Position numbers and translations under genes: made by a program. From Brachybacterium paraconglomeratum (GTDB lineage: Bacteria > Actinomycetota > Actinomycetes > Actinomycetales > Dermabacteraceae), in contig NZ_ML133854.1 in assembly GCF_003994255.1 (NCBI RefSeq), forward strand, positions 62,001 to 126,000: 64,000 bases of DNA, in the 5' to 3' direction. Below the pieces are notes generated by a model, which saw only the letters and a program-made list of their open reading frames with translations, had not been told where the DNA came from and searched no databases. Positions 9,332 through 25,305 of this stretch are shown here, piece after piece; the first letter of the stretch is position 1; every line of letters begins with the position of its first letter.

Positions 9332-9598
9332 GTGAACTCCAGCCAGAACGCCCCGTCGGCACCGCGCACCGGTGACGTCCAGGGCTCCGGGTCGAAGAAC
9401 CCGTTCCTGGCCATCGGTCTGTTCATCCGTCAGGTGATCGCCGAGCTGCGCAAGGTGGTCGTCCCCAGCAGGCGCGAGCTGGTCCTGTACTCGATCACGG
9501 TGCTGCTGTTCGTCGCCTTCATGATCCTGCTGATCTTCGGGCTCGACGCCGCCTTCAGCTGGATCTCGCGGATCGCCTTCACGGTCCCCGACGTGTGA
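9332..9598 (+). CDS. secE: Preprotein translocase subunit SecE
   Basis: An 88-residue SecE, the small clamp subunit of the SecYEG channel. The conserved amphipathic stretch [16 protein letters not shown] comes before one transmembrane segment (about residues 52-72), the single-span form usual in Gram-positive bacteria. GTG start after weak ribosome-site sequence; no other start fits the family length. It lies between tRNA-Trp and nusG, the standard order. Confidence 0.95.
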   Translation: MNSSQNAPSAPRTGDVQGSGSKNPFLAIGLFIRQVIAELRKVVVPSRRELVLYSITVLLFVAFMILLIFGLDAAFSWISRIAFTVPDV

Positions 9599-9674
9599 GC
9601 GGGCGCCTGATCCGCACCTCGCACAGCCCTGTGACCGACCAGTCCACCGCAGCCAGGAAGGCAGGTTCCCGCCG

Positions 9675-10616
9675 ATGAGCGAGACGACCTCTACCCCCGA
9701 CGAGTCCTTCGACGACGTCGACGACACCCTCTCCTTCTCCGCCTCGGCCCCGACCGGCCGGGCCGCGGGCGAGGACGTCGCCGCCGGGGAGGCCGCGGCC
9801 GAGGACGCCGAGCTCGACGCGGAGCTCCCCGACGACGACGCGCCGGCCGACGACGAGAGTGCCGAGGCGCCTGTCGACGACGCCGAGGCCGACGAGCCGG
9901 CCGACGACGCCGAGGCCGACGACTCCGACGAGCCGGCCGACGCCGACGAGGCCCCGGCCGCCGAGGAGGCCGAGGACGGCCCCGCGGCCGAGGAGCCCGA
10001 GGAGGACCCGGTCCAGCAGCTGCGCATGCACCTGCGCTCCGCGCTCGGCGAGTGGTACGTCATCCACTCCTACTCCGGACACGAGAACCGCGTGAAGACC
10101 CAGCTCGCCACGCGCACCGAGACCATGGACATGGAGGAGTTCATCTTCGAGGTCCAGGTCCCGATGGAGGACGCGACCGAGGTCAAGAACGGCCAGAAGA
10201 AGATCGTCCGCCGCGTGCGCATCCCCGGCTACGTGCTGGTGCGCATGGACCTGACCACCGAGTCCTGGCGCGTCGTGCGCGACACCCCCGGCGTGACCGG
10301 CTTCGTCGGCAACGCGACCGAGCCCACCCCGCTCACCTTCGACGAGATCTTCTCGATGCTCGCGCCGTCCGTCGGCCTGCCCGAGAAGAAGCGCTCCTCC
10401 GGCTCGTCCGGCTCCTCCTCGAAGCCCGCGGCCGCGCAGAAGGTCCCCGACTTCCAGGTCGGCGAGTCCGTCACCGTCATGGACGGCCCCTTCGAGACCA
10501 TGCCGGCCACGATCTCCGAGATCCACGCCGAGGCCCAGAAGCTCCAGGTGCTCGTGTCGATCTTCGGCCGCGAGACCCCGGTCGAGCTCGGCTTCGACCA
10601 GGTCGCCAAGATCTGA
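9675..10616 (+). CDS. nusG: Transcription termination/antitermination factor NusG
   Basis: A 313-residue NusG; the E. coli protein is about 180. The NGN domain begins near residue 125 with [20 protein letters not shown] and continues through [26 protein letters not shown]. The KOW domain is at the end ([11 protein letters not shown] through to the C-terminus). Residues 1-115 are an added, very acidic Ala/Asp/Glu-rich segment, and a Ser/Lys linker of about 20 residues sits between the domains. Actinobacterial NusG often has such an acidic extension. ATG at 9675 follows AGGAAGGCAGG, a good ribosome site. NusG binds RNA polymerase and couples it to Rho or the ribosome. Confidence 0.96.
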   Translation: MSETTSTPDESFDDVDDTLSFSASAPTGRAAGEDVAAGEAAAEDAELDAELPDDDAPADDESAEAPVDDAEADEPADDAEADDSDEPADADEAPAAEEAEDGPAAEEPEEDPVQQLRMHLRSALGEWYVIHSYSGHENRVKTQLATRTETMDMEEFIFEVQVPMEDATEVKNGQKKIVRRVRIPGYVLVRMDLTTESWRVVRDTPGVTGFVGNATEPTPLTFDEIFSMLAPSVGLPEKKRSSGSSGSSSKPAAAQKVPDFQVGESVTVMDGPFETMPATISEIHAEAQKLQVLVSIFGRETPVELGFDQVAKI

Positions 10617-10879
10617 GCAGCCTGGTCCGCCTCGTGCGGACCCTCGGACGCGCGGCCCCTCGCCCGCGTCCGCCCCGAATCCCCGCGGCGCGCCCGGCTC
10701 CGGCCGGACGGGCTCCCCGGTGGGGGAGTACGACCGAGATCACGCCTGATCGAGGTCGACGCCGCCGCGACGTGCAGGTAACGTCGCATCCCGGATCCGT
10801 GCCCCTCGGGGCGCGGCTCCTGCAGTGGGAGGAGCGCGTGATGAGCTCCGCCCGGACCACACCACAGTAAGGAAGAGCA
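10617..10879 (+). other. Leader region of rplKA
   Basis: A 263-base gap. It holds a hairpin GGTCCGC/GCGGACC just after nusG and a second one, GCGCGGCTCCT/AGGAGCGCG, at about 10811-10838, about 40 bases before rplK. The second lies where a feedback leader for L1 would be expected, but I cannot show an L1 site. No convincing promoter boxes were found. Confidence 0.35.
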
Positions 10880-11311
10880 ATGGCTCCCAAGAAGAAGATC
10901 GCGAGCATCATCAAGCTCCAGATCCAGGCCGGCCAGGCCACCCCTGCGCCGCCCGTGGGTCCCGCGCTCGGCGCTGCCGGCGTGAACATGATGGAGTTCG
11001 TGAAGGCCTACAACGATCGCACCGCCGATCAGCGTGGCAACATCATCCCCGTCGAGATCACGGTCTACGAGGACCGCTCGTTCACCTTCATCACGAAGAC
11101 CCCGCCGGCGGCGGAGCTCATCAAGAAGGCCGCCGGCCTCCAGAAGGGCTCGGCCGTCCCGCACACCGACAAGGTCGGCAAGATCACCCAGGCTCAGGTC
11201 CGCGAGATCGCGGAGACCAAGATGCCTGATCTGAACGCGAACGACATCGAGGCCGCGGCGAAGATCGTCGAGGGCACCGCTCGTTCCATGGGCATCACGG
11301 TGGAGGGCTGA
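10880..11311 (+). CDS. rplK: 50S ribosomal protein L11
   Basis: 143 residues, normal length for L11, which forms the GTPase-associated centre with 23S rRNA and the L10/L7-L12 stalk. The N-terminal [19 protein letters not shown] proline-rich hinge, the thiostrepton-site region, is intact. [14 protein letters not shown] is also conserved. ATG follows GTAAGGAAGAG. It is five bases from rplA in one operon. Confidence 0.98.
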   Translation: MAPKKKIASIIKLQIQAGQATPAPPVGPALGAAGVNMMEFVKAYNDRTADQRGNIIPVEITVYEDRSFTFITKTPPAAELIKKAAGLQKGSAVPHTDKVGKITQAQVREIAETKMPDLNANDIEAAAKIVEGTARSMGITVEG

Positions 11312-11316
11312 GAACG

Positions 11317-12036
11317 ATGGCATTCCGTAGCAAGGCTTACAAGAACGGCGCCGCTCTGATCGAAGAGGGCCGCGCGTACTCCCCGCTGGATGCCCTGCGC
11401 CTCGCGCAGAAGTCCAGCCCGGCGAAGTTCGACGCCTCCGTCGAGGTCTCGATGCGTCTCGGCGTGGACCCCCGCAAGGCGGACCAGATGGTGCGCGGCA
11501 CCGTCAACCTGCCCAACGGCACCGGCAAGACCGCCCGCGTCATCGTCTTCGCGTCCGGCGCGCAGGCCGAGGCCGCTCTCGCGGCGGGCGCCGACGAGGT
11601 CGGCGACGACGACCTGATCGAGAAGGTCGCCGGCGGCTGGACCGACTTCGACGCGGCCGTCGCCACCCCGAACCTGATGGGCAAGGTCGGCAAGCTGGGC
11701 CGCGTGCTCGGCCCCCGCGGCCTCATGCCGAACCCCAAGACCGGCACCGTGACCATGGACGTCACCAAGGCCGTGAACGACATCAAGGGCGGCAAGATCG
11801 AGTTCCGCACCGACCGTGCGGCGAACCTGCACTACATCGTCGGCAAGGTCTCCTTCACCGACAAGCAGCTCGTCGAGAACTACGTCGCGGCGCTGGACGA
11901 GATCCTCCGTCTCAAGCCGTCCGCGTCCAAGGGGCGCTACATCACGAAGATCACCGTGTCCACCACCATGGGCCCCGGCATCCCGGTCGACGTGAACCGC
12001 ACCCGCAACCTCCTCGAGGACACCGACGAGGCCTGA
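11317..12036 (+). CDS. rplA: 50S ribosomal protein L1
   Basis: 239 residues, normal length for L1, the mobile stalk protein at the E site and usual translational repressor of rplKA. The signature [20 protein letters not shown] is present near residue 125. The gene follows rplK with a short gap and is closed by a long hairpin 22 bases after its stop. Confidence 0.98.
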   Translation: MAFRSKAYKNGAALIEEGRAYSPLDALRLAQKSSPAKFDASVEVSMRLGVDPRKADQMVRGTVNLPNGTGKTARVIVFASGAQAEAALAAGADEVGDDDLIEKVAGGWTDFDAAVATPNLMGKVGKLGRVLGPRGLMPNPKTGTVTMDVTKAVNDIKGGKIEFRTDRAANLHYIVGKVSFTDKQLVENYVAALDEILRLKPSASKGRYITKITVSTTMGPGIPVDVNRTRNLLEDTDEA

Positions 12037-12057
12037 GCCTCCTCACCTCCTCGCTTC

Positions 12058-12096
12058 ACGGCGCCCCGCCCACCGCTGAGGTGGGCGGGGCGCCGT
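12058..12096 (+). terminator. Terminator of rplKA
   Basis: A perfect 17-bp stem, ACGGCGCCCCGCCCACC against its complement, with a GCTGA loop, 21 bases after the rplA stop. It is a very stable GC hairpin and separates rplKA from the rplJL region. Confidence 0.8.
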
Positions 12097-12127
12097 GCTG
12101 TGCGGGGCGCATCGCCACCGGCAGGGA

Positions 12128-12349
12128 GTTGTTCGACGCCCGGTACCGCTTTGCTGGTACGCCCCGTCGAACTACTGCGCGGGGCCGCCCCGGTTGCCGG
12201 GTTGTTCGACGTCCGGTACCGCCTCACTGGTACTTCCCGTCGATCAAGTCGGTCACTGGCTGCTTCGCGGGGCACCCCCGCACCGCAGCGGAGCCGGCAG
12301 GGGAGTTGTTCGACGTCCGGTACCGGTTTGCTGGCACTTCTCGTCGAAC
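12128..12349. repeat. Three copies of a 45-bp hairpin-forming repeat
   Basis: Copies are at 12128-12172, 12201-12244 and 12305-12349. Each starts GTTGTTCGACG, has CCGGTACCG at the same offset, then (C)TGGYAC, and ends CGTCGAAC (CGTCGATC in copy 2). Outer arms GTTCGACG/CGTCGAAC and inner arms GTACC/GGTAC pair, so each copy folds into a two-part stem. The 73- and 104-base spacing and imperfect identity argue against a simple tandem array. Copies 1 and 3 also share upstream GGCAGGGGAG-like sequence. No ORF of known type covers the region. It resembles a REP-like or small dispersed element; function unknown. Confidence 0.75.
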
Positions 12350-12480
12350 AGGTGCGCCGAGGGCTGCGCGGTACGGAGATCCGGTACCTGTGGGGGAGGG
12401 GGCGCAGAGGGTCGAGCGTCGGCTGATCGCCGTCCCGCGGTGGGCAGGACGCCGGCCTCCCGCCGCCGGGGGCCTCGCGC

Positions 12481-12522
12481 CGCCCACCACCCGGCGCACG
12501 CCGCCCACCACCCGGCGCACGC
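12481..12522. repeat. 21-bp tandem repeat, two copies plus partial
   Basis: The unit CGCCCACCACCCGGCGCACGC occurs at 12481-12501 and 12502-12522, followed by a degenerate CGCCCACCGCCCGCC run to about 12550. It is low-complexity, C-rich sequence just upstream of the rplJ promoter. Confidence 0.75.
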
Positions 12523-12608
12523 CGCCCACCGCCCGCCGCCCGCCGCCCGTCGCCGGACTGTGACGGAGACCGCCGCCCGCACCGTGGCGCGCGCACCCGT
12601 TCCTGCAC

Positions 12609-12614
12609 TACTCT
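12609..12614 (+). promoter_or_regulatory. -10 box of rplJL
   Basis: TACTCT matches TAnnnT and would start RNA at about 12621, the first base of a typical L10 leader. No good -35 is visible. Confidence 0.5.
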
Positions 12615-12620
12615 GGACCT

Positions 12621-12765
12621 ACCGAAGACCGCCGGTCGTCGCCCTCCACCCGGAGAGCGACCGAAGAAGTCCCCACGGGACGGCCTGCGCAGGTGAACGA
12701 ACGCGACCCGCACGGTCGCGCCCTCCGAGGAGCAGCTGCTCCCGGGGAGCCGGATCGTGCGTGCT
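12621..12765 (+). ncRNA. Ribosomal protein L10 leader RNA (rplJL leader)
   Basis: The stretch downstream of the -10 box has the hallmarks of the actinobacterial L10 leader: CCGAAGACCGCCGGTC near the 5' end, GAAGAAGTCCC, and GGCCTGCGCAGGTGA, the bulged segment that the L10(L12)4 complex binds. It leads into an intrinsic terminator 50 bases before rplJ. It is expected to repress rplJL when free L10 accumulates. The assignment is from recalled motif and position; a covariance-model scan was not possible. Confidence 0.7.
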
Positions 12766-12795
12766 GGCCTCGACACCTGCGTGTCGAGGCCTTTT
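12766..12795 (+). terminator. Attenuator/terminator in the rplJ leader
   Basis: An 11-bp perfect stem GGCCTCGACAC / GTGTCGAGGCC with a CTGC loop is followed directly by TTTT. It is the most canonical Rho-independent terminator in the window, and it sits inside the leader rather than after a gene, so it fits attenuation of rplJL. Confidence 0.75.
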
Positions 12796-12846
12796 CCTGT
12801 TCCAGGGCCCTTCACCCGGTGGCGAGAGACCTCTGGAAGGAGGGCC

Positions 12847-13365
12847 ATGGCGAATCCCGAGAAGGTGGACGCCGTCGCGGAGATCGCGGACATGTTCCGC
12901 GAGTCCGACGCCGCCGTCATCACCGAGTATCGCGGGCTCAGCGTGGGGGAGCTCAAGGAGCTCCGTCGTGCGCTGGGTTCCGAGACGACCTACGCCGTGG
13001 TGAAGAACACGCTCACGGAGATCGCCGCCCGCGAGGCCGGCATCGACGTGTTCGACGGCACGCTCAGCGGGCCGACCGCGATCGCCTTCATCAAGGGCGA
13101 GCCGGTGGAGCCTGCGAAGGCTCTGCGTGACTTCGCCAAGACCCACGACAAGCTCGTGGTCAAGTCCGGCTACTTCGAGGGCAAGCTGCTCTCGCAGGAG
13201 GACGTCCAGAAGCTCGCGGACCTCGAGTCCCGCGAGGTCCTGCTGGCCAAGGCCGCCGGCGCCATGAAGGCGTCGATGTCCAAGGCCGCCGCAGTGTTCG
13301 CTGCACCGCTGTCCAAGACGGCGCGCACCGTGGACGCGCTGCGGGCCAAGCAGGAAGCCGCCTGA
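12847..13365 (+). CDS. rplJ: 50S ribosomal protein L10
   Basis: 172 residues, normal for L10, the base of the ribosomal stalk that carries L7/L12 dimers. Conserved [17 protein letters not shown] and the [13 protein letters not shown] block that contacts 23S rRNA are present. ATG at 12847 follows GGAAGGAGGGCC, a strong ribosome site; an in-frame GTG 90 bases upstream lies inside the leader and is rejected. The C-terminal helix for L12 binding ends in [15 protein letters not shown]. Confidence 0.97.
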   Translation: MANPEKVDAVAEIADMFRESDAAVITEYRGLSVGELKELRRALGSETTYAVVKNTLTEIAAREAGIDVFDGTLSGPTAIAFIKGEPVEPAKALRDFAKTHDKLVVKSGYFEGKLLSQEDVQKLADLESREVLLAKAAGAMKASMSKAAAVFAAPLSKTARTVDALRAKQEAA

Positions 13366-13511
13366 GCCTCCCGGCTCACCGGCTTCCGCACCACAGCCAC
13401 AGCGCTGTCCCCCGGCTGCCCCGTCGGAGCATCCGGATCGCAAGACCCGGCGCGTGAGCGCCGCTCAACACCGCAGGGACGCAGGTCCCGCCTACAGGAA
13501 GGAACGCCCTC

Positions 13512-13901
13512 ATGGCGAAGCTCAGCAACGACGAGCTCATCGAAGCTTTCAAGGAGATGTCCCTCATCGAGCTCTCCGAGTTCGTGAAGCAGTTCGAGGA
13601 CGTCTTCGACGTCACCGCCGCCGCCCCCGTGGCCGTCGCCGGTGCCGCTCCCGCCGCCGGTGGTGGCGAGGCCGCCGCCGAGGAGGAGAAGACCGAGTTC
13701 GACGTCATCCTCGAGTCGGCCGGCTCCGCGAAGATCGCCGTCATCAAGGAGGTGCGCGGCCTGACCTCCCTCGGTCTGAAGGAGGCCAAGGCGCTCGTCG
13801 ACGAGGCCCCCAAGCCCGTCCTCGAGGGTGTCAAGCAGGAGGACGCCGAGGCCGCCAAGGCGAAGCTCGAGGAGGCCGGCGCGACCGTCTCCGTCAAGTG
13901 A
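13512..13901 (+). CDS. rplL: 50S ribosomal protein L7/L12
   Basis: 129 residues with the usual three parts: N-terminal dimerisation domain ([24 protein letters not shown]...), an Ala/Pro/Gly-rich hinge at about 37-55, and the C-terminal domain with KTEFDVIL and [20 protein letters not shown] that recruits translation GTPases. It lies 146 bases after rplJ with its own AGGAAGGAACG ribosome site and is followed by a terminator hairpin. Confidence 0.98.
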   Translation: MAKLSNDELIEAFKEMSLIELSEFVKQFEDVFDVTAAAPVAVAGAAPAAGGGEAAAEEEKTEFDVILESAGSAKIAVIKEVRGLTSLGLKEAKALVDEAPKPVLEGVKQEDAEAAKAKLEEAGATVSVK

Positions 13902-13955
13902 TCTCCGGCGCACGCCCCGGCGTGCGCCTCATCTGACGGCAGTCGCACTGCCCCT

Positions 13956-13992
13956 GGAAGGGCCGTCCCGCATCGCGCGGGGCGGCCCTTCC
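13956..13992 (+). terminator. Terminator after rplL
   Basis: GGAAGGGCCG-TCCCGC pairs with GCGGGGCGGCCCTTCC around a short ATCGC-type loop, about 55 bases after the rplL stop. It separates rplJL from rpoBC. Confidence 0.7.
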
Positions 13993-14305
13993 GCATGTCC
14001 GCAGCGGGGGAGCGGCGCGCACGGACACGGTCCCGGCCCGTGCTCGGCCGGCTCCCGGGCCTCCGGCATCTGGGCGCAGCGCCGGCACGATCTCTGCGCG
14101 AGGCTCCGAGGAATCGCCTCTGACATGGCCCGACACTCCGTCGCAGGCCCCGCCTGCTTGACTGCGGGACGATTTCCGTCCACACTTTTTCCCGTACGGG
14201 GCTGATCCTGCCGCATGCGCCCGGTGTGATGACACCGCCGGGCCGGTCGAGACAGACGGGCAGGACGCGCCGACGAGAACCCCGCGCCAGGCATATAGCG
14301 GCCGA
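13993..14305 (+). other. Non-coding region upstream of rpoB
   Basis: Nothing protein-like is supported here. TTGACT at 14158-14163 is a good -35, but the expected -10 position holds only CACACT (14181-14186), so an extra upstream rpoB promoter is possible but weak. A run of T at 14186-14190 follows. Confidence 0.3.
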
Positions 14306-14348
14306 CGCGGATGGAGGAGCCCTTTCGGGGGCCTTGTCTCCATCCGCG
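14306..14348 (+). terminator. Strong hairpin overlapping the rpoB promoter
   Basis: CGCGGATGGAG (14306-14316) and CTCCATCCGCG (14338-14348) form a perfect 11-bp stem, the loop holds a smaller GCCC/GGGC stem, and ATTTT follows. By itself this looks like a terminator that would stop read-through from upstream. Its 3' arm also contains part of the rpoB -35. Confidence 0.6.
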
Positions 14349-14362
14349 ATTTTGTGTATGCT
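14334..14362 (+). promoter_or_regulatory. rpoBC promoter
   Basis: TTGTCT (14334-14339), 17-base spacer, TATGCT (14357-14362) preceded by TTGTG. This is a near-consensus sigma-A-type promoter about 120 bases before rpoB. The -35 lies in the loop and 3' arm of the hairpin at 14306-14348. Confidence 0.7.
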
Positions 14363-14485
14363 CGGTCCTTGCGCTGTGCGTCTCCCGTGGGTTCCGTCGA
14401 CTGACCTCGACTCCGTTCTCTCCACTTCCTGACGGGTGTTCGCCGCGCCTGGGATTCCGTCATCGGCCTGTGGAAGGACCCCCCT

Positions 14486-17974
<3,489 letters not shown>

Positions 17975-18091
17975 CGGACGGGGGACCGGGAGGTCCCGTC
18001 GGCCGCCCCGCGCCGCCGACGGGCCTCCCGGCCCCGCCCTCGACCCCCGTTCCCTCAGACACCACGACTTCCGATCGAGAGAAGGACACCT

Positions 18092-21976
<3,885 letters not shown>

Positions 21977-22017
21977 GCGGAGCAGCGGTGAGCGGGTGCT
22001 GAGCGCCCTCTGACCGA

Positions 22018-22067
22018 GAACGCCGCGGGGCGGTCCCACCACACGGTGGGGCCGCCCCGCGGCGTTC
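22018..22067 (+). terminator. Terminator of rpoBC
   Basis: A perfect 23-bp stem (arm beginning GAACGCCGCGGGGCGG) with an ACAC loop, 42 bases after rpoC. It is among the longest perfect inverted repeats in the window. Confidence 0.85.
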
Positions 22068-22430
22068 CTGCGTCCTGCAGGCGTCCTGTGGAGGAAACGC
22101 CATCCGAGGGCCCGTCGGGAGGGCGGGGGAGTGGCCTGCGTCGCGCCGAAGACGCCTCTGACCGGGCCCTGCGTGATCTGTCGGACGCGGAGGTTCACGA
22201 GATGGTAAAGGCCTCGTGGGCCCCAGCCCAAAGTCCGGTTTCACCCCTTACGTCAGGTGGAGAAGAACGGAAGAGTGGCACCCGGCAGTTCCCACGCGAC
22301 CTTTCCTGCAGCACCTCCCCGCGCCCGCGGGGGTGCGCGCGTGCCGGAGCTGCAGATCCCGCCCCGCGGGATCCGACGCTCAGGGAACGACACGTGAAGG
22401 CCGCGGACGCGGCAGGGAAAAGGTGGAACA
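22068..22430 (+). other. Upstream region of rpf
   Basis: 363 bases without a supported gene. GGTTCACGAGATGGTAAAG (about 22192-22210) is a relatively AT-rich spot that might hold a promoter, but no pair of boxes is convincing. I looked for the c-di-AMP (ydaO-type) riboswitch that precedes rpf genes in some actinobacteria and did not recognise its core. GGAAAAGG just before the GTG is the rpf ribosome site. Confidence 0.3.
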
Positions 22431-23717
<1,287 letters not shown>

Positions 23718-23720
<3 letters not shown>

Positions 23721-23879
23721 TCGACGTACTGCGAGGAACGAGCGGTAGGAGAGCAGCGCGAGAGCGCCGCTGATCGACGTACTGCGAGGAACGAGCGGTA
23801 GGAGAGCAGCGCGAGAGCGCCGCTGATCGACGTACTGCGAGGAACGAGCGGTAGGAGAGCAGCGCGAGAGCGCCGCTGA
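23718..23879. repeat. 53-bp tandem repeat, three perfect copies
   Basis: Units start at 23718, 23771 and 23824 (each beginning TGATCGACGTACTGCG and ending GAGAGCGCCGC); a fourth unit begins at 23877 and stops after three bases. The stop codon of rpf is the first three bases of copy 1. The 53-base period is not a multiple of three, so it is not a protein repeat. Each junction holds AGCAGCGC-GAGA-GCGCCGCT, a small imperfect hairpin. All three copies look identical, which implies recent expansion. Confidence 0.9.
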
Positions 23880-23898
23880 TCCCCACCCCTCTCACGCC

Positions 23899-23928
23899 AC
23901 GAGCGCGCCGCATCTGCGGCGCGCTCGT
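23899..23928 (+). terminator. Terminator after rpf
   Basis: A perfect 13-bp stem ACGAGCGCGCCGC / GCGGCGCGCTCGT with loop ATCT, directly after the 53-bp repeats. It ends the rpf transcript, so the repeats would be in its 3' UTR. Confidence 0.75.
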
Positions 23929-24020
23929 CGCGTTCCGGTCCCGTACCCTGCCGCTTCACGTCGATGCAAGTTCTCGGCCACATGCCGTCATGTGATCTGC
24001 GTCGGATGGGACGCGAAGCT

Positions 24021-24050
24021 TTGACCGCATCGTGCGCGTCTCAGTAGAAT
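24021..24050 (+). promoter_or_regulatory. Promoter of the rpsL operon
   Basis: TTGACC (24021-24026), 18-base spacer, TAGAAT (24045-24050): the best -35/-10 pair in the window. It leaves a leader of about 315 bases before rpsL with several short GC stems; I cannot assign them to a known leader family. Confidence 0.8.
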
Positions 24051-24370
24051 CGAGTCCGCGTCCGGAGTGCCCTCTGGTCGTGACCGGGACAGAACCGCCG
24101 CTCCTCGGAGCAGGCGGGAGGCGTCCCCCGCGAGGAGCGGATCCTCGCGGCGTGCCCGAAAGCGGGAAGCCGGCCTGGCCCGGCCGCTGCCCGTGGGCAC
24201 CGATCACGGTCCTCCAGGACGCCCGGAAGGTGCCATCACCTGACGGGCGGGTCGAACCGCCGAGCTCCCGGGCCAAGGGAGCGGTGGATCGGGTCGCCGG
24301 CCGTGCGAACGGTCGAAGAAGTCGATCCAGCGGGACGAACAGTCCCGATGGCCGAACAGGAAGAGAAGCT

Positions 24371-24745
24371 GTGCCCACTATTCAGCAGTTGGTGCGCAAG
24401 GGGCGGGACGCCCGGTCGTCCGCCTCGAAGACGCCCGCGCTCAAGGGTTCGCCCCAGCGCCGCGGTGTCTGCACGCGCGTCTACACCCAGACCCCCAAGA
24501 AGCCGAACTCCGCGCTGCGCAAGATCGCGCGTGTGAAGCTGTCGACCGGCGTCGAGGTCACCGCCTACATCCCCGGTGAGGGTCACAACCTGCAGGAGCA
24601 CTCGATCGTGCTCGTCCGCGGCGGCCGTGTGAAGGACCTGCCCGGTGTCCGCTACAAGATCGTGCGAGGCGCCCTGGACACCCAGGCCGTCAAGGGCCGC
24701 CAGCAGGCGCGCTCCCGCTACGGCGCGAAGAAGGAGAAGAAGTAA
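24371..24745 (+). CDS. rpsL: 30S ribosomal protein S12
   Basis: 124 residues, standard for S12, which lines the decoding centre. [17 protein letters not shown] and [16 protein letters not shown] are intact, so the two lysine positions linked to streptomycin resistance are wild type. GTG at 24371 follows AGGAAGAGAAGCT. Its TAA overlaps the rpsG ATG by one base. Confidence 0.98.
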   Translation: MPTIQQLVRKGRDARSSASKTPALKGSPQRRGVCTRVYTQTPKKPNSALRKIARVKLSTGVEVTAYIPGEGHNLQEHSIVLVRGGRVKDLPGVRYKIVRGALDTQAVKGRQQARSRYGAKKEKK

Positions 24746-25215
24746 TGCCTCGTAAGGGCCCCGCTCCCAAGCGCCAGCTCGTCGTCGACCCGGTCTACGG
24801 CTCGCCGATCGTCACCCAGCTCATCAACAAGATCCTCCTGGACGGCAAGAAGACCGTCGCCGAGGGGATCGTCTACGGTGCGCTCGAGGGCGCCCGTGAG
24901 AAGAACGGCCAGGATCCGGTCGTGACCCTGAAGAAGGCGCTGGACAACATCCGTCCGTCGCTCGAGGTCCGCTCCCGCCGCGTCGGCGGTGCGACCTACC
25001 AGGTCCCGATCGAGGTCAAGCCCGGTCGCTCGACCACGCTGGCGCTGCGCTGGCTGGTCAGCTACTCCCGCGCCCGTCGCGAGAACACCATGACCGAGCG
25101 TCTGATGAACGAGATCCTCGACGCCTCCAACGGCCTCGGTGCCGCTGTCAAGCGCCGCGAGGACACTCACAAGATGGCCGAGTCCAACCGGGCCTTCGCT
25201 CACTACCGCTGGTGA
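24745..25215 (+). CDS. rpsG: 30S ribosomal protein S7
   Basis: 156 residues, normal length. S7 nucleates the 30S head and contacts E-site t[14 protein letters not shown] and [21 protein letters not shown] are conserved. Starts on the last base of the rpsL stop, so it is translationally coupled. A strong hairpin follows within ten bases. Confidence 0.98.
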   Translation: MPRKGPAPKRQLVVDPVYGSPIVTQLINKILLDGKKTVAEGIVYGALEGAREKNGQDPVVTLKKALDNIRPSLEVRSRRVGGATYQVPIEVKPGRSTTLALRWLVSYSRARRENTMTERLMNEILDASNGLGAAVKRREDTHKMAESNRAFAHYRW

Positions 25216-25221
25216 GAGCAC

Positions 25222-25252
25222 GGTGGGGCCCACCCTCGGGGTGGGCCCCACC
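25222..25252 (+). terminator. Hairpin between rpsG and fusA
   Basis: A perfect 14-bp stem GGTGGGGCCCACCC / GGGTGGGCCCCACC with a three-base TCG loop, six bases after rpsG. In str operons fusA is usually co-transcribed, so this may be a partial terminator or an mRNA stabiliser that sets the rpsG:fusA ratio. Confidence 0.5.
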
Positions 25253-25305
25253 GATCGCCGTCCGGCGGCTCCTGCAGCACCCGTTCTCCAGAAAGGCACA
25301 AGCCC

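Noticed and set aside
12128..12349. CRISPR array
   Set aside because: Only three copies, imperfect repeats, unequal spacing, strong dyad symmetry and no cas genes; better a hairpin repeat family.
22068..22430. c-di-AMP (ydaO-type) riboswitch before rpf
   Set aside because: Known upstream of rpf in some actinobacteria, but I could not find its conserved core here; a covariance scan would be needed.
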